From Bacteroidaceae bacterium (lineage in GTDB: Bacteria; Bacteroidota; Bacteroidia; Bacteroidales; Bacteroidaceae): a DNA stretch of 64,000 nt. Of this stretch, positions 8,859 to 18,213 are shown in pieces; positions within the stretch are counted from its first letter, which is position 1, and every line of letters starts with the position of its first letter. A model generated the notes under the pieces. The model had not been told where the DNA came from and did no database searches. It was given only the letters and a program-made list of their open reading frames with translations. The DNA lies in contig JAFXVS010000017.1 of assembly GCA_017534815.1 (NCBI GenBank), forward strand, positions 45,845 through 109,844. Direction: 5' to 3'. Made by a program: the position numbers and the translations under genes.

Positions 8859-9668
8859 ATGAACAGAATCAACAAACTCTTCGCCACCAAGCGCGAAAAT
8901 ATCCTATCCATTTACTTCTGTGCCGGACATCCCACACTGGAAGGAACGGCAGACACCATCCGTACGCTCGAACAAAAAGGTGTCGATATGATTGAAGTCG
9001 GCATTCCCTTCTCCGACCCCATGGCCGACGGACCCGTCATTCAGGACGCAGCCACCAAAGCATTGCGCAACGGCATGACCTTGAAAAAACTCTTCTCACA
9101 GCTGGACGGCATCAGAGATCAACTCTCAACTTCCAACGCTCCACTGTCAACTGACGGAGTCCAAATCCCCCTCATCCTCATGGGCTATCTCAACCCCATC
9201 ATGCAGTTCGGTTTCGAGTCCTTCTGCCAGCGATGTGTCGAGGTGGGCATCGATGGCGTCATCATCCCCGACCTGCCCTTCAAGGACTATCTGGAGGAAT
9301 ACAAACCCATCGCCGACCGCTACGACATCCGCATCATCATGCTCATCACCCCAGAGACCACAGACGAGCGCATCCGCTTCATCGACGAGCACACCGACGG
9401 TTTCATCTACATGGTATCCTCTGCAGCCACCACTGGTGCTCAGAAAGAATTTGGCGATGCCAAGCAAGCCTACTTCTCACGCATCGAGCGCATGAACCTC
9501 CAGCATCCTTGCATGATTGGTTTCGGCATCAGCAACAAGCAGACCCTCCAGTCCGCCCAGCAACACGCTGCAGGCGCCATCATCGGCTCAAAATTCGTGA
9601 AGCTCTACGAAGAAACACAAGATGCCGCCCAAGCGATGGATGCCCTACTCGACGCTCTGAAACAGTAA
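8859..9668 (+). CDS. trpA: Tryptophan synthase alpha subunit (with about 15-residue insertion)
   Basis: 269 residues; cleaves indole-3-glycerol phosphate and channels indole to TrpB. Catalytic Glu46 (MIEVGIPFSD) and Asp57 (PMADGPV) are present, with GFIYMVSSAATTGA and the phosphate loop GFGISNKQT. Residues about 88-102 (QLSTSNAPLSTDGVQ) sit between IRD and IPLILMGYLNP, where related enzymes have a short turn. The coding sequence there (CAACTCTCAACTTCCAAC...) looks like the heptamer repeats found between genes in this window. Last gene of the operon; terminator at 9742. Confidence 0.95.
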   Translation: MNRINKLFATKRENILSIYFCAGHPTLEGTADTIRTLEQKGVDMIEVGIPFSDPMADGPVIQDAATKALRNGMTLKKLFSQLDGIRDQLSTSNAPLSTDGVQIPLILMGYLNPIMQFGFESFCQRCVEVGIDGVIIPDLPFKDYLEEYKPIADRYDIRIIMLITPETTDERIRFIDEHTDGFIYMVSSAATTGAQKEFGDAKQAYFSRIERMNLQHPCMIGFGISNKQTLQSAQQHAAGAIIGSKFVKLYEETQDAAQAMDALLDALKQ

Positions 9669-9741
9669 GACACTTTTCTAAATCATAACTTTTTTAGGAT
9701 TTAGAGCATGTTGATGCGATGTTCGCAAGCAAACCATATGA

Positions 9742-9779
9742 AAAGGGGAAGGTCGCAACGGCCTTCCCCCTTTGTTTGA
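9742..9779 (+). terminator. Terminator of the trp operon
   Basis: Stem AAAGGGGAAGG ... CCTTCCCCCTTT around a GTCGCAACG loop (9742-9773), followed by a T-rich stretch on the plus strand. It lies between convergent trpA and the DUF1573 gene and could act in both directions. Confidence 0.8.
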
Positions 9780-9787
9780 TTTTTGAA

Positions 9788-10204
9788 TTATTCTTTTTTC
9801 TGTGCCTTCTTGCTGACGGGCACGTCGGTCATGTCGCCTTGGATAAAAATGCGTGCCATGTCTTCCTTGCAGTTGGTGAAGACTTGGATGTTTTTCTTGA
9901 AGCGTCCGGGCATTTTGTTGGAGCCGTCGTATGTGACAGTTATCTCGCCTGTCGCACCTGGGGCGATGAAATCCTTGGGATAGTCCGCCACGGTACATCC
10001 ACAGGAGGCATGAACGGCTGTGATGACGAGTTTGGCATCCCCCACGTTCGTGAACTTAAAGGTACATTTCTGGATGGGGTCATCCATAGAGAAGGTTCCG
10101 AAATCGAAAGTGGTCTTCTCGAACTTGATTTCAGGAAATTTCTTGGCCTGCATGCCAAGTGCCATTGCGAAGATGGCGATGAACATGAATAATTTCGTTC
10201 TCAT
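9788..10204 (-). CDS. DUF1573 exported protein
   Basis: 138-residue secreted protein. Start taken at 10204 (MRTKLFMFIAIFAMALGMQA, a clear signal peptide) rather than the longer in-frame ATG at 10255, because the -7 promoter element at 10232-10240 lies between the two. The DUF1573 pattern is visible: FEKTTFDFGTF, CTFKFTNVGDAKLVI, HASCGCTVADYP, IAPGATGEITVTYD. These are Ig-like (ASH/MSP-type) small domains common in Bacteroidetes; biochemical role unknown. Confidence 0.85.
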   Translation of the reverse strand: MRTKLFMFIAIFAMALGMQAKKFPEIKFEKTTFDFGTFSMDDPIQKCTFKFTNVGDAKLVITAVHASCGCTVADYPKDFIAPGATGEITVTYDGSNKMPGRFKKNIQVFTNCKEDMARIFIQGDMTDVPVSKKAQKKE

Positions 10205-10231
10205 ATTTCTTGCATTTATGTTGATTTTGAT

Positions 10232-10240
10232 GCAAAGGTA
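10232..10240 (-). promoter_or_regulatory. -7 promoter element for DUF1573 gene
   Basis: TACCTTTGC on the minus strand, 28 bp upstream of the chosen start codon; matches the Bacteroidetes sigma-ABfr consensus. Confidence 0.7.
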
Positions 10241-10284
10241 GGAAAAAACTCTCAACTCATAGCCCTTAACTCTTAACTTTTTCG

Positions 10285-10293
10285 TATCTTTGC
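10285..10293 (+). promoter_or_regulatory. -7 promoter element for yidC
   Basis: TATCTTTGC on the plus strand, about 95 bp upstream of yidC, divergent from the DUF1573 promoter. Flanked on the left by ACTCTCAACT/TAACTCTTAAC heptamer-like repeats. Confidence 0.7.
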
Positions 10294-10388
10294 ACGATTT
10301 TTGTATTATTTAACCAATCCATGCACAGGGACAGCCTCTGTGCTGGACGACTTTCAAACGTAAACAAACTAAACAACAAACATAGAAA

Positions 10389-12272
10389 ATGAACAAAAAC
10401 ACATTGACGGGCTTCGTGCTGATGGCATTGGTGGTTTTCGGTTTTATGGCATACGAGAATTATGCCCGCCGCAACCAGATTGAGGAGCAAATGATGCTGG
10501 ATTCCATCGCCAAGGTAGAGGCTCTGAAGGAAGCTAAGGTAAAAAAGGAGGAACAAGAGAAAAAAGCAGCGGAACTGGCTGACACACTCAACCCGCTGTT
10601 TGAGGCTCACCAGGGCAAGGTGAGCACCACCATCATCGAGAATGAACTGCTGCGCGTGACGCTCTCGAACAAGGGCGGTCAGCTGCAAAAGGTGGAACTG
10701 AAGGACAGCACTTACAAGAGCCGAGAAGGTGGCAATGTGGTGTTGTTTGACGGCAAGGACCAAAATATGCGCCTGATGCTGGACGGCAAGTCGGCGAACA
10801 TTGTGACGGACGAGTTGTTCTTTACTCCGACGGAGGTAACGAAGAATGGTGTGACGATGCATCTGCCCGTGGCTAACGGTGCGCTCGACATTGTCTATAC
10901 GCTCAAGCCGAATGCTTACATCCTCGACATGGACGTGAAGGCGACGGGACTAGAGGGCTTCTTCCCGTCGAAGACAAAGGAGATGCAGATTGAGTGGACA
11001 GAGAACATGAAGCAGCAAGAGAAGGGCTACGACTTTGAGAACAGATATTCGACTGTGACCTATCGTGATGTGGATGGCGACACGCACGAACTCTCTGTAA
11101 GCGGTGGTGATGAAGATGAGGATGAATTTGAGGAGAAGGTAAAATGGATTACGTATAAGACACAGTTTTTCAGTCAAGTACTCATCGCTGATGAGCCAAT
11201 GAGTGTAAGTAATATGTCATCGGAATATCTGGAGCAAGGCTCCGGCTATCTGAAGACTTACAAGACTTCGTTTGCTGCCGAATTCGACACGAAGGGTGTG
11301 AAGCCGACGAGTTTTCACCTCTATCTCGGCCCCAACAAGTTCTCGACACTGAAGGAGAACGAGAAGATGCTGAAATCGGGCGATGATCTGGATTTGCAGT
11401 CATTAGTGTATATGGGTTGGCCTGTCATCAAGTGGATTAACCGTTTTATCTTCCTCTATGCATTTGACTTCCTGACAAGCTTGGGTCTGAATATGGGCAT
11501 CGTGCTCGTGCTGCTGACGCTCATCGTGAAGTTCCTGGTGTTCCCTCTGATGAAGAAGAGTTACATCGCTTCGGCCAATATGCGCGTGCTGCGTCCGAAG
11601 ATGGATGAAATCAACGCGAAATATCCAAAGAAGGAGGATGCCATGCTGAAGCAGCAGGAGGTGATGAAACTCTACAGCGAATATGGTGTAAGTCCGATGG
11701 GCGGCTGTCTGCCGATGCTGATACAGATGCCTATCTGGATTGCGCTCTTCAATTTCATTCCGAACTACATCGAGATGCGTGGCGAGTCATTCCTCTGGGC
11801 TGAGGATCTCTCCACCTATGATGACATCATCAATTGGGGCTTCAACATCTGGGGCATCGGCGATCACTTGTCATTGTTCTGTATCCTGTGGTGCGTATCG
11901 ACTGTCATCAACTCCGTCATCACACAGCGTCAGCAGCAATATGCCATGACGCCAGAGCAACAGCAGCAGATGGGCATGATGAAGTGGATGACCTACTTGA
12001 TGCCTGTCATCTTCTTCTTCTCGTTCAACAGTTACAGCGCCGGTCTGAACTGGTATTACTTCATCTCAGGTCTGGTGAGCATCATCATGATGTGGTTCCT
12101 CCGCAAGACGACGGATGACGATGAGTTGCTCCGCAAGTTGGAGAAGCGTCATGCTGAGCGCAAGGCCAATGCTGGTGACAAGAAAAAGACTTCCAGCATC
12201 ATGGAACGTCTGCAGGCCATGCAGGAGAAGCAACTAGAGATTCTGAAACAACAACAGGAGGGAAGGAAGTGA
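10389..12272 (+). CDS. yidC: Membrane protein insertase YidC
   Basis: 627-residue inner-membrane insertase/chaperone acting with or without SecYEG. N-terminal TM (residues 5-22), a large periplasmic beta domain (about 60-350) and the conserved C-terminal 60KD_IMP core with five TM helices from about 350 to 580 (GLNMGIVLVLLTLIVKFLVF; GGCLPMLIQMPIWIALF; LMPVIFFFSFNSYSAGLNWYY). A basic, Gln-rich cytosolic tail (HAERKANAGDKKK...) may contact ribosomes. The length is normal for Bacteroidetes. A POT transporter gene follows after 64 bp. Confidence 0.96.
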   Translation: MNKNTLTGFVLMALVVFGFMAYENYARRNQIEEQMMLDSIAKVEALKEAKVKKEEQEKKAAELADTLNPLFEAHQGKVSTTIIENELLRVTLSNKGGQLQKVELKDSTYKSREGGNVVLFDGKDQNMRLMLDGKSANIVTDELFFTPTEVTKNGVTMHLPVANGALDIVYTLKPNAYILDMDVKATGLEGFFPSKTKEMQIEWTENMKQQEKGYDFENRYSTVTYRDVDGDTHELSVSGGDEDEDEFEEKVKWITYKTQFFSQVLIADEPMSVSNMSSEYLEQGSGYLKTYKTSFAAEFDTKGVKPTSFHLYLGPNKFSTLKENEKMLKSGDDLDLQSLVYMGWPVIKWINRFIFLYAFDFLTSLGLNMGIVLVLLTLIVKFLVFPLMKKSYIASANMRVLRPKMDEINAKYPKKEDAMLKQQEVMKLYSEYGVSPMGGCLPMLIQMPIWIALFNFIPNYIEMRGESFLWAEDLSTYDDIINWGFNIWGIGDHLSLFCILWCVSTVINSVITQRQQQYAMTPEQQQQMGMMKWMTYLMPVIFFFSFNSYSAGLNWYYFISGLVSIIMMWFLRKTTDDDELLRKLEKRHAERKANAGDKKKTSSIMERLQAMQEKQLEILKQQQEGRK

Positions 12273-12336
12273 CGTTAACGTTAACCCTAACGATAACATA
12301 ATCCATCCTAAACTCTAAACCCTCAACTCAATATAG

Positions 12337-13959
12337 ATGGCACAACAAGGACACCCCAAAGGACTCTACCTGCTCTTCGTGACTGAGATGGCAGAGCGAT
12401 TCAGTTACTACGGCATGCGTGCACTCTTCACGCTATACCTCGTGGCAGCATTCTTCAACGAGAGCATGTCCTCTCAACTTTACGGCTCTTACACGGGTTT
12501 GGTCTATCTCACTCCCCTGCTTGGTGGCTACATTGCTGACCGCTATTGGGGTAACCGTCGCAGCATCATCGCTGGCGGACTGATGATGGCCGTGGGACAG
12601 TTCCTCATGTTCCTCAGCGCATGTTTCGTACAGCAGAGCATCTTTTCCGACCCCACCAAGGGTGGTTCCATCGATGCATCGGTGGACAACAGTCTTGCAC
12701 TCACGCTGATGTTCTGCGGTTTGGGTGCCCTCATATTTGGCAACGGCTTTTTCAAGCCCAATATCTCGACGATGGTGGGCGACCTCTACACCAAGGAGGA
12801 CAAGCGCCGCGACGCTGCTTTCACCATCTTCTACATGGGCATCAACGTTGGTGCCACAATCGCGCCCTTCGTATGCGGCACCTTGGGTGAAGGTTCATGG
12901 AACGACCTCGCACCTTTCAAATGGGGTTTCCTCTGCGCCTGCATCGCCATGCTGCTGTCAGTGGCTGTGTTCTGGGTGCTGAAAAATAAATATCTGGTCA
13001 CTCCCGACGGCAAGGGCATCGGTCTGCCACCCAAAGAGAGCGAGTTGCGTGCGGAGAAGGATGCCGAGGAGGCTGCTGCCGTGAAAGCAGAAGCGCTAGT
13101 ACAGGGCACCCGCAAGAATTCGCCATTGCGTCTTTGGGGCTGCCTCATCGGAGCCATCGCCCTGTTCGTGTTGTTTGTGCAGGGTGCTGAATCGTTCAAT
13201 GATTACATATCCGCGGCCATCTACGCCATCTCCATCGGTCTGCCCGTGTTCATCATTACTGACCAGACACTGACCAAGACGGAGAAGATGCGCATCGGTG
13301 TCATCTACATCATCGCCCTGTTTGTGATTTTCTTCTGGTCAGCATTCGAGCAGGCAGGTTCATCTCTGACGCTGTTTGCAGACCGTCAAGTGGACAGAAA
13401 CATCGGTTCGTTCGAGGTGAAGACCACATGGTTCCAGTCAGTCAACGCCATTTGCGTGGTGATTTTCGCCCCTATCATGGCTGGACTTTGGCAATTCCTC
13501 GGCAAGCGAAACTGGGAGCCGGACTCACCCGTGAAACAGGCAATCGGTCTTTTGCTCTTGGCCATTGGCTATCTGATTATTTCCTTCGCCACCAAAGACC
13601 TTGCCCCCGGCGTCAAGGTGTCCATGTTCTGGTTGCTGACCCTCTATTTCATTCACACCTTGGGTGAACTTTCCCTCTCGCCCATCGGTCTTTCGATGGT
13701 GACGAAGCTTTCTCCCGCTCATCTGGCGTCGCTGCTCATGGGCGTTTGGTTCATGTCGAATGCCGCCTCCAACATTCTGGCAGGCAAACTGGCGGCGCTG
13801 CTTCCAGTAGAAGGTCAACCCGCCCAATCGTTCCTCGGCTTCGAGATAGCCACGCTCGACCAGTTCTTCATGCTCTTCGCCATCATGTCAGGAGTCGCAG
13901 CAATACTTCTCTTCTGCCTCTGCCCGTTGCTGAAGAAGATGATGAAAGGGGTGAAATAA
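12337..13959 (+). CDS. POT-family proton-dependent oligopeptide transporter
   Basis: 540-residue MFS transporter importing di/tripeptides with protons. N-terminal E-x-x-E-R-F/Y motif of the family is seen (TEMAERFSYYGMRAL), followed by LGGYIADRYWGNRRSI and the PTR2 signature region GNGFFKPNISTMVGDLY. Twelve or more TM segments fill the length; a hydrophilic charged linker lies near residues 230-265. Preceded by heptamer-like TAACGTTAACCC/CTCTAAACC repeats. Same strand as yidC and possibly co-transcribed. Confidence 0.93.
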   Translation: MAQQGHPKGLYLLFVTEMAERFSYYGMRALFTLYLVAAFFNESMSSQLYGSYTGLVYLTPLLGGYIADRYWGNRRSIIAGGLMMAVGQFLMFLSACFVQQSIFSDPTKGGSIDASVDNSLALTLMFCGLGALIFGNGFFKPNISTMVGDLYTKEDKRRDAAFTIFYMGINVGATIAPFVCGTLGEGSWNDLAPFKWGFLCACIAMLLSVAVFWVLKNKYLVTPDGKGIGLPPKESELRAEKDAEEAAAVKAEALVQGTRKNSPLRLWGCLIGAIALFVLFVQGAESFNDYISAAIYAISIGLPVFIITDQTLTKTEKMRIGVIYIIALFVIFFWSAFEQAGSSLTLFADRQVDRNIGSFEVKTTWFQSVNAICVVIFAPIMAGLWQFLGKRNWEPDSPVKQAIGLLLLAIGYLIISFATKDLAPGVKVSMFWLLTLYFIHTLGELSLSPIGLSMVTKLSPAHLASLLMGVWFMSNAASNILAGKLAALLPVEGQPAQSFLGFEIATLDQFFMLFAIMSGVAAILLFCLCPLLKKMMKGVK

Positions 13960-13962
13960 ATA

Positions 13963-13998
13963 GCGCAGGGGAAATCATCCGTGGATACCCCCTGCGCC
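13963..13998. terminator. Bidirectional terminator between the POT gene and LruC lipoprotein gene
   Basis: GCGCAGGGG (13963-13971) pairs with CCCCCTGCGC (13988-13997) with T-rich flanks on both sides; genes converge here. Confidence 0.8.
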
Positions 13999-14025
13999 AA
14001 CACTTTTACTCAAATCTACAAGCAA

Positions 14026-16611
14026 TTATTCGAATCTGAAGGCTGACAATTTGTAAACCTTAGATGCTATTTCAGGAGTAACATACCAGTTGAGGGATGT
14101 TGTTCTATCCTTTGACCAATTGAGGAATGCGGGGTATGCATTCTTGATGCAGGTGCCCTCTAATGGGTATTCGAAATCGTCTGGTATCATAATGGCATGG
14201 GGGTCTTCACCCATCAGCGACAGACGAATCTCCTTTCCAGTTGACGCATTATAGATGTAGAACATCTTCTTCTCATCAGAGAAGCTAAACGATGGTTCCA
14301 CTTCAATAAGTTCAGTGACTGGATCCACATGCGAACTACCGGCATTGACAATTCCTGTAACACCAAAGAGCGAATGGAGTTCTGTTGTCTCGTTCAGAAT
14401 CTTGCCCTTGATGCCACGAAGGTAAACCTTATCCACACCACCGCAAGCTTCAACACTATAAAGAATATGAGTTGCGTCTATACGTTTAGCCTTGATGACG
14501 ATATCATTCATGTCATAATCGCCATTATCGCGGTCTTCGAAGCAGAAGGTGTAAACCTGGTCAATCACGTCTGGGATGTAGCCCAAAGATGCAAATCCTC
14601 CATCCACCTGAATGATCAAATCGCTGAAGTTGCAGTCTGAACCATCCTCAAAGGTCAAATAGGCTTTGCCATTCACCTCAAACATCGCCATACGTGGATC
14701 ATCAACTGCCATCGAATACAGAGTGTTAGCAGAACCGAAATGTCCTGGGAACTGGTTGATTTCTTTGTTCAAACGCCTATCGCCATAGCAGCAACCATTT
14801 TTGACAGCGGTGAGAATTGCATTATCTTTCTCACTCTGGGAACCTGCCAGTTTTCTGAGCATGAAACCGATTCGATAGCCTTTAGGAATGATAGGGCTGA
14901 CAGCATTGAGCACATATGGTTTCGCTGAGTGTACAAATTCAGCCTTTTTAGCGATATTCTTGGAACCATTATATGGCTCAAGGTACCACTTCGAGCAGAT
15001 ATTATCACCTCCTGTCTTGTTGGTGGAAATGCGTCTGTTACCCTCCTTGGCCTTGTTACCAAGATCTGTTCCTAAACACTGTGGAGAATGTTTGTTACTC
15101 TCGTTCCAGCTATTGTAGCTCCAGAAACGCCAGCAGTCTCCCTCCTGATTCATGACGTATGCATATTTCTTCGCCCACTCAACATCTTCACTCATCACTG
15201 TATAATCTTGGGAAGAAGGATAAGGACACAAATACATCTGGCTGCCTACATTATACAGTAAGACACGTCCTTCTGGATCTGTGAAAATCTGCCACAACTG
15301 ATTGGCAACGTTGTCATCATTATCGTCATATATTGCGGACAGCTTTGGCGACAAATTATTGGTCTGACCAAGGTATGTCATGTATTGAATAGTACCGTTC
15401 AGCTTCGCTCCATTGCGGATACGATAGAATTTGCCATCCGTCTTGCACATCAGATTTGTCATTCCCTCCATATCGATCAATTCATTGGGATCGCCATAGA
15501 AGGGCAACAAGTATTCATGCTTCTTGAAGAAATTATTACTGCCACTCGTGCCGACAGAAGCTGAAGCTGCCATTGTGTGATGGCACATGATTGCCTTAAA
15601 CTTAGGCAATGACTTCAGATAATCCTCCTCGTCCATTCCGCTTGGGATGTCGGATGGATTGTAGTAATAATAGTAAAGATGAGAACTATTGAGTTCGTTG
15701 GAAGCCATCAGGACAGGAGTGATGGTGATAGGAGCCACACCAGTGCTGACCATGTGGTTGTGGTTGATGCTCACAACTCCACTATTGCGCACGGCCTCCA
15801 TATTGTCTTGCCTCTTATTACCGACCTTGCCACGTCCCAGATAGTTGTCGAAGATGTCCTGCAATCCTGCGGCCTCTTCCTCGTCAATGTCGGGGATGAC
15901 ACGAGTCACCGTACTGTTTTCATAGTACCAGTCGTTGCCAAGATCCACATGACCGCCATTGTCGGGTCCCCACAAACGTTCATTCTCCCAGTGTTTGCCT
16001 TCCCAGAGATTGAGGTGATTGTCATTGACAAGCGCCTTCAAGGTGGCATCATCAGAGGCTGCGGCCTCGTTGGCGAGGATGGTGCGTCGGGCGTTATAGG
16101 ACAGCGTAGTGTTCGTGAAGCTTATCTGCACTTTCGTGAGGTCTGGATAGTCATTCGAATCTACGCCGACGGAACGGGTACCCATCTGGATGAAGGACAG
16201 CTGTGTGGTGCCTACATCGAAGCCCTTGATGTAGTACTCGCCCTTGCTGCTGACGCATGCTGCAATCAGTCGCGTGTAGGTCTTGGGAGCGTCATAGGTG
16301 AGCGTCACCGTCTGACCCTGCGTGGCGTCCACTTCTGCCAAGATACGAGCATTCGCATTGAAGAACGGGGATTCTGTCAGGATCTGCACCTTGGCGATGT
16401 CGTCGAGTTCAGCATCGGCAGTGATGGTGATGGAGCCATTATCCGTGGTGTTCCAGTCGTGGGAAGTGTCGATGCCCACGCCTAAAACCATTTTCGCGTT
16501 ATTGATAGCTTCTTCATCAACAGGAGTCGGCAGATCGCCATAGTCAAAGTCTTGGCAACCCACAAACAACAATGTGCTTAAGGAGATGAGGATGAATGTA
16601 ATCTTTTTCAT
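14026..16611 (-). CDS. LruC-domain (DUF4842/DUF4114-like) lipoprotein with ricin-like insert
   Basis: 861-residue outer-surface lipoprotein. Signal peptide with lipobox LLFVGC (Cys19). After N-terminal beta-rich segments there is a region at about 390-560 with a lectin-like pattern (KFYRIRNG, ANQLWQIF, NVGSQMYLCP, SKWYLEPYNG) resembling ricin/RICIN-type repeats. A DUF4114-like segment follows (GYRIGFMLRK..., YLTFEDGSDCNFSDLIIQV), then the LruC/DUF4842 module with YTFCFEDRDNGDYDMNDIVI. Function unknown; carbohydrate or matrix binding is an inference. More A/T-rich than the genes to its right. Starts behind TACATTTGC near 16705. Confidence 0.8.
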   Translation of the reverse strand: MKKITFILISLSTLLFVGCQDFDYGDLPTPVDEEAINNAKMVLGVGIDTSHDWNTTDNGSITITADAELDDIAKVQILTESPFFNANARILAEVDATQGQTVTLTYDAPKTYTRLIAACVSSKGEYYIKGFDVGTTQLSFIQMGTRSVGVDSNDYPDLTKVQISFTNTTLSYNARRTILANEAAASDDATLKALVNDNHLNLWEGKHWENERLWGPDNGGHVDLGNDWYYENSTVTRVIPDIDEEEAAGLQDIFDNYLGRGKVGNKRQDNMEAVRNSGVVSINHNHMVSTGVAPITITPVLMASNELNSSHLYYYYYNPSDIPSGMDEEDYLKSLPKFKAIMCHHTMAASASVGTSGSNNFFKKHEYLLPFYGDPNELIDMEGMTNLMCKTDGKFYRIRNGAKLNGTIQYMTYLGQTNNLSPKLSAIYDDNDDNVANQLWQIFTDPEGRVLLYNVGSQMYLCPYPSSQDYTVMSEDVEWAKKYAYVMNQEGDCWRFWSYNSWNESNKHSPQCLGTDLGNKAKEGNRRISTNKTGGDNICSKWYLEPYNGSKNIAKKAEFVHSAKPYVLNAVSPIIPKGYRIGFMLRKLAGSQSEKDNAILTAVKNGCCYGDRRLNKEINQFPGHFGSANTLYSMAVDDPRMAMFEVNGKAYLTFEDGSDCNFSDLIIQVDGGFASLGYIPDVIDQVYTFCFEDRDNGDYDMNDIVIKAKRIDATHILYSVEACGGVDKVYLRGIKGKILNETTELHSLFGVTGIVNAGSSHVDPVTELIEVEPSFSFSDEKKMFYIYNASTGKEIRLSLMGEDPHAIMIPDDFEYPLEGTCIKNAYPAFLNWSKDRTTSLNWYVTPEIASKVYKLSAFRFE

Positions 16612-16780
16612 AATGTTTTTAATAGAATTGGGTTTAAGATTTTATTTTGTGATGCCTGCGGGACGTTCGACGTACCCGGAGGCTGGTTGTTTTGCGTGTG
16701 CAAATGTACACATTATTTATATATAGGGAAGAAAAAGAGAGGGAATATTTTAAAGGATTTAACAAAATATAACATATAAA

Positions 16781-16818
16781 GAGGGCAAGGAAGCGGATTT
16801 GGCCACTTTCTTGCCCTC
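16781..16818 (-). terminator. Probable terminator after the nucleoside hydrolase gene
   Basis: GAGGGCAAG (16781-16789) pairs with CTTGCCCTC (16810-16818); on the minus strand it is followed by a T/A-rich stretch. Confidence 0.6.
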
Positions 16819-16878
16819 GGAACCATTAAATGAAAAGAAAAATTCAGAGCCGCCTTCACAGGCGTCTGGGTCATCGCA

Positions 16879-16968
16879 TCGAGGCGGTCGAAATTATCGA
16901 GGCAGTCGAGATTGTCGAGGCGGTCAAGGTTGTCGAGGCGGTCGAGATTGTCGAGGCTGTCGATGCGG
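16879..16968. repeat. 18-bp tandem repeat, five copies
   Basis: TCGAGGCGGTCGAGATTG-type units begin at 16879, 16897, 16915, 16933 and 16951. The array ends 8 bp from the stop codon of the nucleoside hydrolase gene and precedes its terminator, so it would be in the 3' UTR. Confidence 0.85.
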
Positions 16969-16976
16969 TTAGGACT

Positions 16977-18026
16977 TTACTTCATGCGGTTGTGGCGACG
17001 GATGTCCATGAGCTTCTCCATGTTCCAGAAGGAGTCGCCGGGGAGCTGGTAGCGGGCGTTGCCGTAGGGGTCAACCTTGAAGAGCATGAGGGATTCCTCG
17101 CCCTTGTCCACGAAGGTCACCCAGCCGCGGGGAGACATCTTGTACTGGCAGTCGCCCATGACGGCGTTGACGAGGCAGTTGGTGTCCCACATGCGCTGGC
17201 CGGTGTCGCAGGTGTAGTGCGTATAGACGGCCTTGATGGGGTTCACCTCCACGCCGGAGAGGTCGGCCAGCACGTCTTCGGGCAGGTAGTTCATGGCGTC
17301 GCCGATGTTGCTGGGCGACATGATGATGTCCACGCTCTCGGGCACCTTGTCGAAGAACACTGCCGACTGCTTCGAGGCGGCGCGCATGTTGTAGCCGGAG
17401 AGGCTGTCCTCCTTCTCGAAGCGGCCTGCCTGCAGATAGACGGCCTTCACCTTCTGGGCGAAGAGTTCGGAGCCCACGAGCTTGGAGTACTCGTCGGCCT
17501 TCGACTCCATGAGCTGCGAGAGGGTCGTGGCGAAACCGATGGCGACGATCACCACCGACTTGTCCTCAGCCTTCGCGAGGAGCTTGCGGTAGAGCTTGTA
17601 GCCGTCCATGCACTGGCTCGACTCGAACGTGCGCTTGAAGAGCGGGTTGCCCTGCGCGTCCTTCAGGTCGCAGATGCCGTTGTAGGGGATGAAGCAGCGG
17701 GGGTTCTTCACGCCGTTGCGCTCCAGACCCACGGGGATGTAGGGATGGCCGTAGTAGGTGTTGAAGATGTCCACCACGCCGGCGTTGTTCTCGCCCTCGC
17801 GGTCCACGATGATGCCTTGCAGATCCACCAGACCCTGGTCGATGTAGTGGTTCAGCATCATCAGTGCGAACAGGTCGTCAGTTGAACTACCGAAGTCAGC
17901 GTCAAGAATCATCTTGACCGGCTCGCGCTTCATGCCGCCATTGCCGCCGCATGAGCACTGGGCGCTCGCCTCCGTCGACAGGAGGAGGAGGGCTGCCACA
18001 ATCATTGAAAAGATTTTTTTCATCAT
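16977..18026 (-). CDS. Exported nucleoside hydrolase-like protein (IUNH family)
   Basis: 349 residues with a signal peptide (MMKKIFSMIVAALLLLSTEASA). The calcium-binding Asp cluster of inosine-uridine nucleoside hydrolases appears as ILDADFGSSTDDLFALMML near residue 40, in the two-residue-longer form common in Bacteroidetes. Other family segments are VIVAIGFATTL and a late TNCLVNAVMGD. Probably hydrolyses nucleosides in the periplasm for base salvage; substrate not predictable. Start could be the second Met (18023). Third codon positions are strongly G/C. Own -7 element at 18070-18078. Confidence 0.82.
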   Translation of the reverse strand: MMKKIFSMIVAALLLLSTEASAQCSCGGNGGMKREPVKMILDADFGSSTDDLFALMMLNHYIDQGLVDLQGIIVDREGENNAGVVDIFNTYYGHPYIPVGLERNGVKNPRCFIPYNGICDLKDAQGNPLFKRTFESSQCMDGYKLYRKLLAKAEDKSVVIVAIGFATTLSQLMESKADEYSKLVGSELFAQKVKAVYLQAGRFEKEDSLSGYNMRAASKQSAVFFDKVPESVDIIMSPSNIGDAMNYLPEDVLADLSGVEVNPIKAVYTHYTCDTGQRMWDTNCLVNAVMGDCQYKMSPRGWVTFVDKGEESLMLFKVDPYGNARYQLPGDSFWNMEKLMDIRRHNRMK

Positions 18027-18069
18027 GCTATAAATTTATGGATTAAGAAATGATTGATATTTTGCGACG

Positions 18070-18078
18070 GCAAAGATA
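18070..18078 (-). promoter_or_regulatory. -7 promoter element for nucleoside hydrolase gene
   Basis: TATCTTTGC on the minus strand, about 45 bp upstream of the start. Confidence 0.7.
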
Positions 18079-18139
18079 CAAAATATCCCTGAAACCACAA
18101 AAACAAACACATTATTTTGCCCTTTTCGCGAAATGTCTT

Positions 18140-18148
18140 TATCTTTGC
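18140..18148 (+). promoter_or_regulatory. -7 promoter element for the secreted protein at 18214
   Basis: TATCTTTGC on the plus strand; start codon 66 bp downstream. It fixes the start at 18214, since the longer frame opening at 18133 would begin upstream of the promoter. Confidence 0.7.
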
Positions 18149-18213
18149 AAGCGAATAAATGCCCAAAACCAAACCCAATCAGGCAAACTAACTCACCAAA
18201 AAACCAAACCGTC

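Larger units (their letters stand above)
16612..16976. other. Intergenic region with LruC promoter, hairpin and 18-bp repeats
   Basis: No gene seen. On the minus strand it holds a -7-like TACATTTGC (about 16704-16712) for the LruC gene, a hairpin at 16781-16818, and five 18-bp repeats at 16879-16968 directly after the stop of the nucleoside hydrolase gene. Confidence 0.6.

Noticed and set aside
16830-17885. Plus-strand ORF across the 18-bp repeats and the nucleoside hydrolase gene
   Set aside because: Low-complexity Val/Glu/Ala/His product opposite a clear enzyme.
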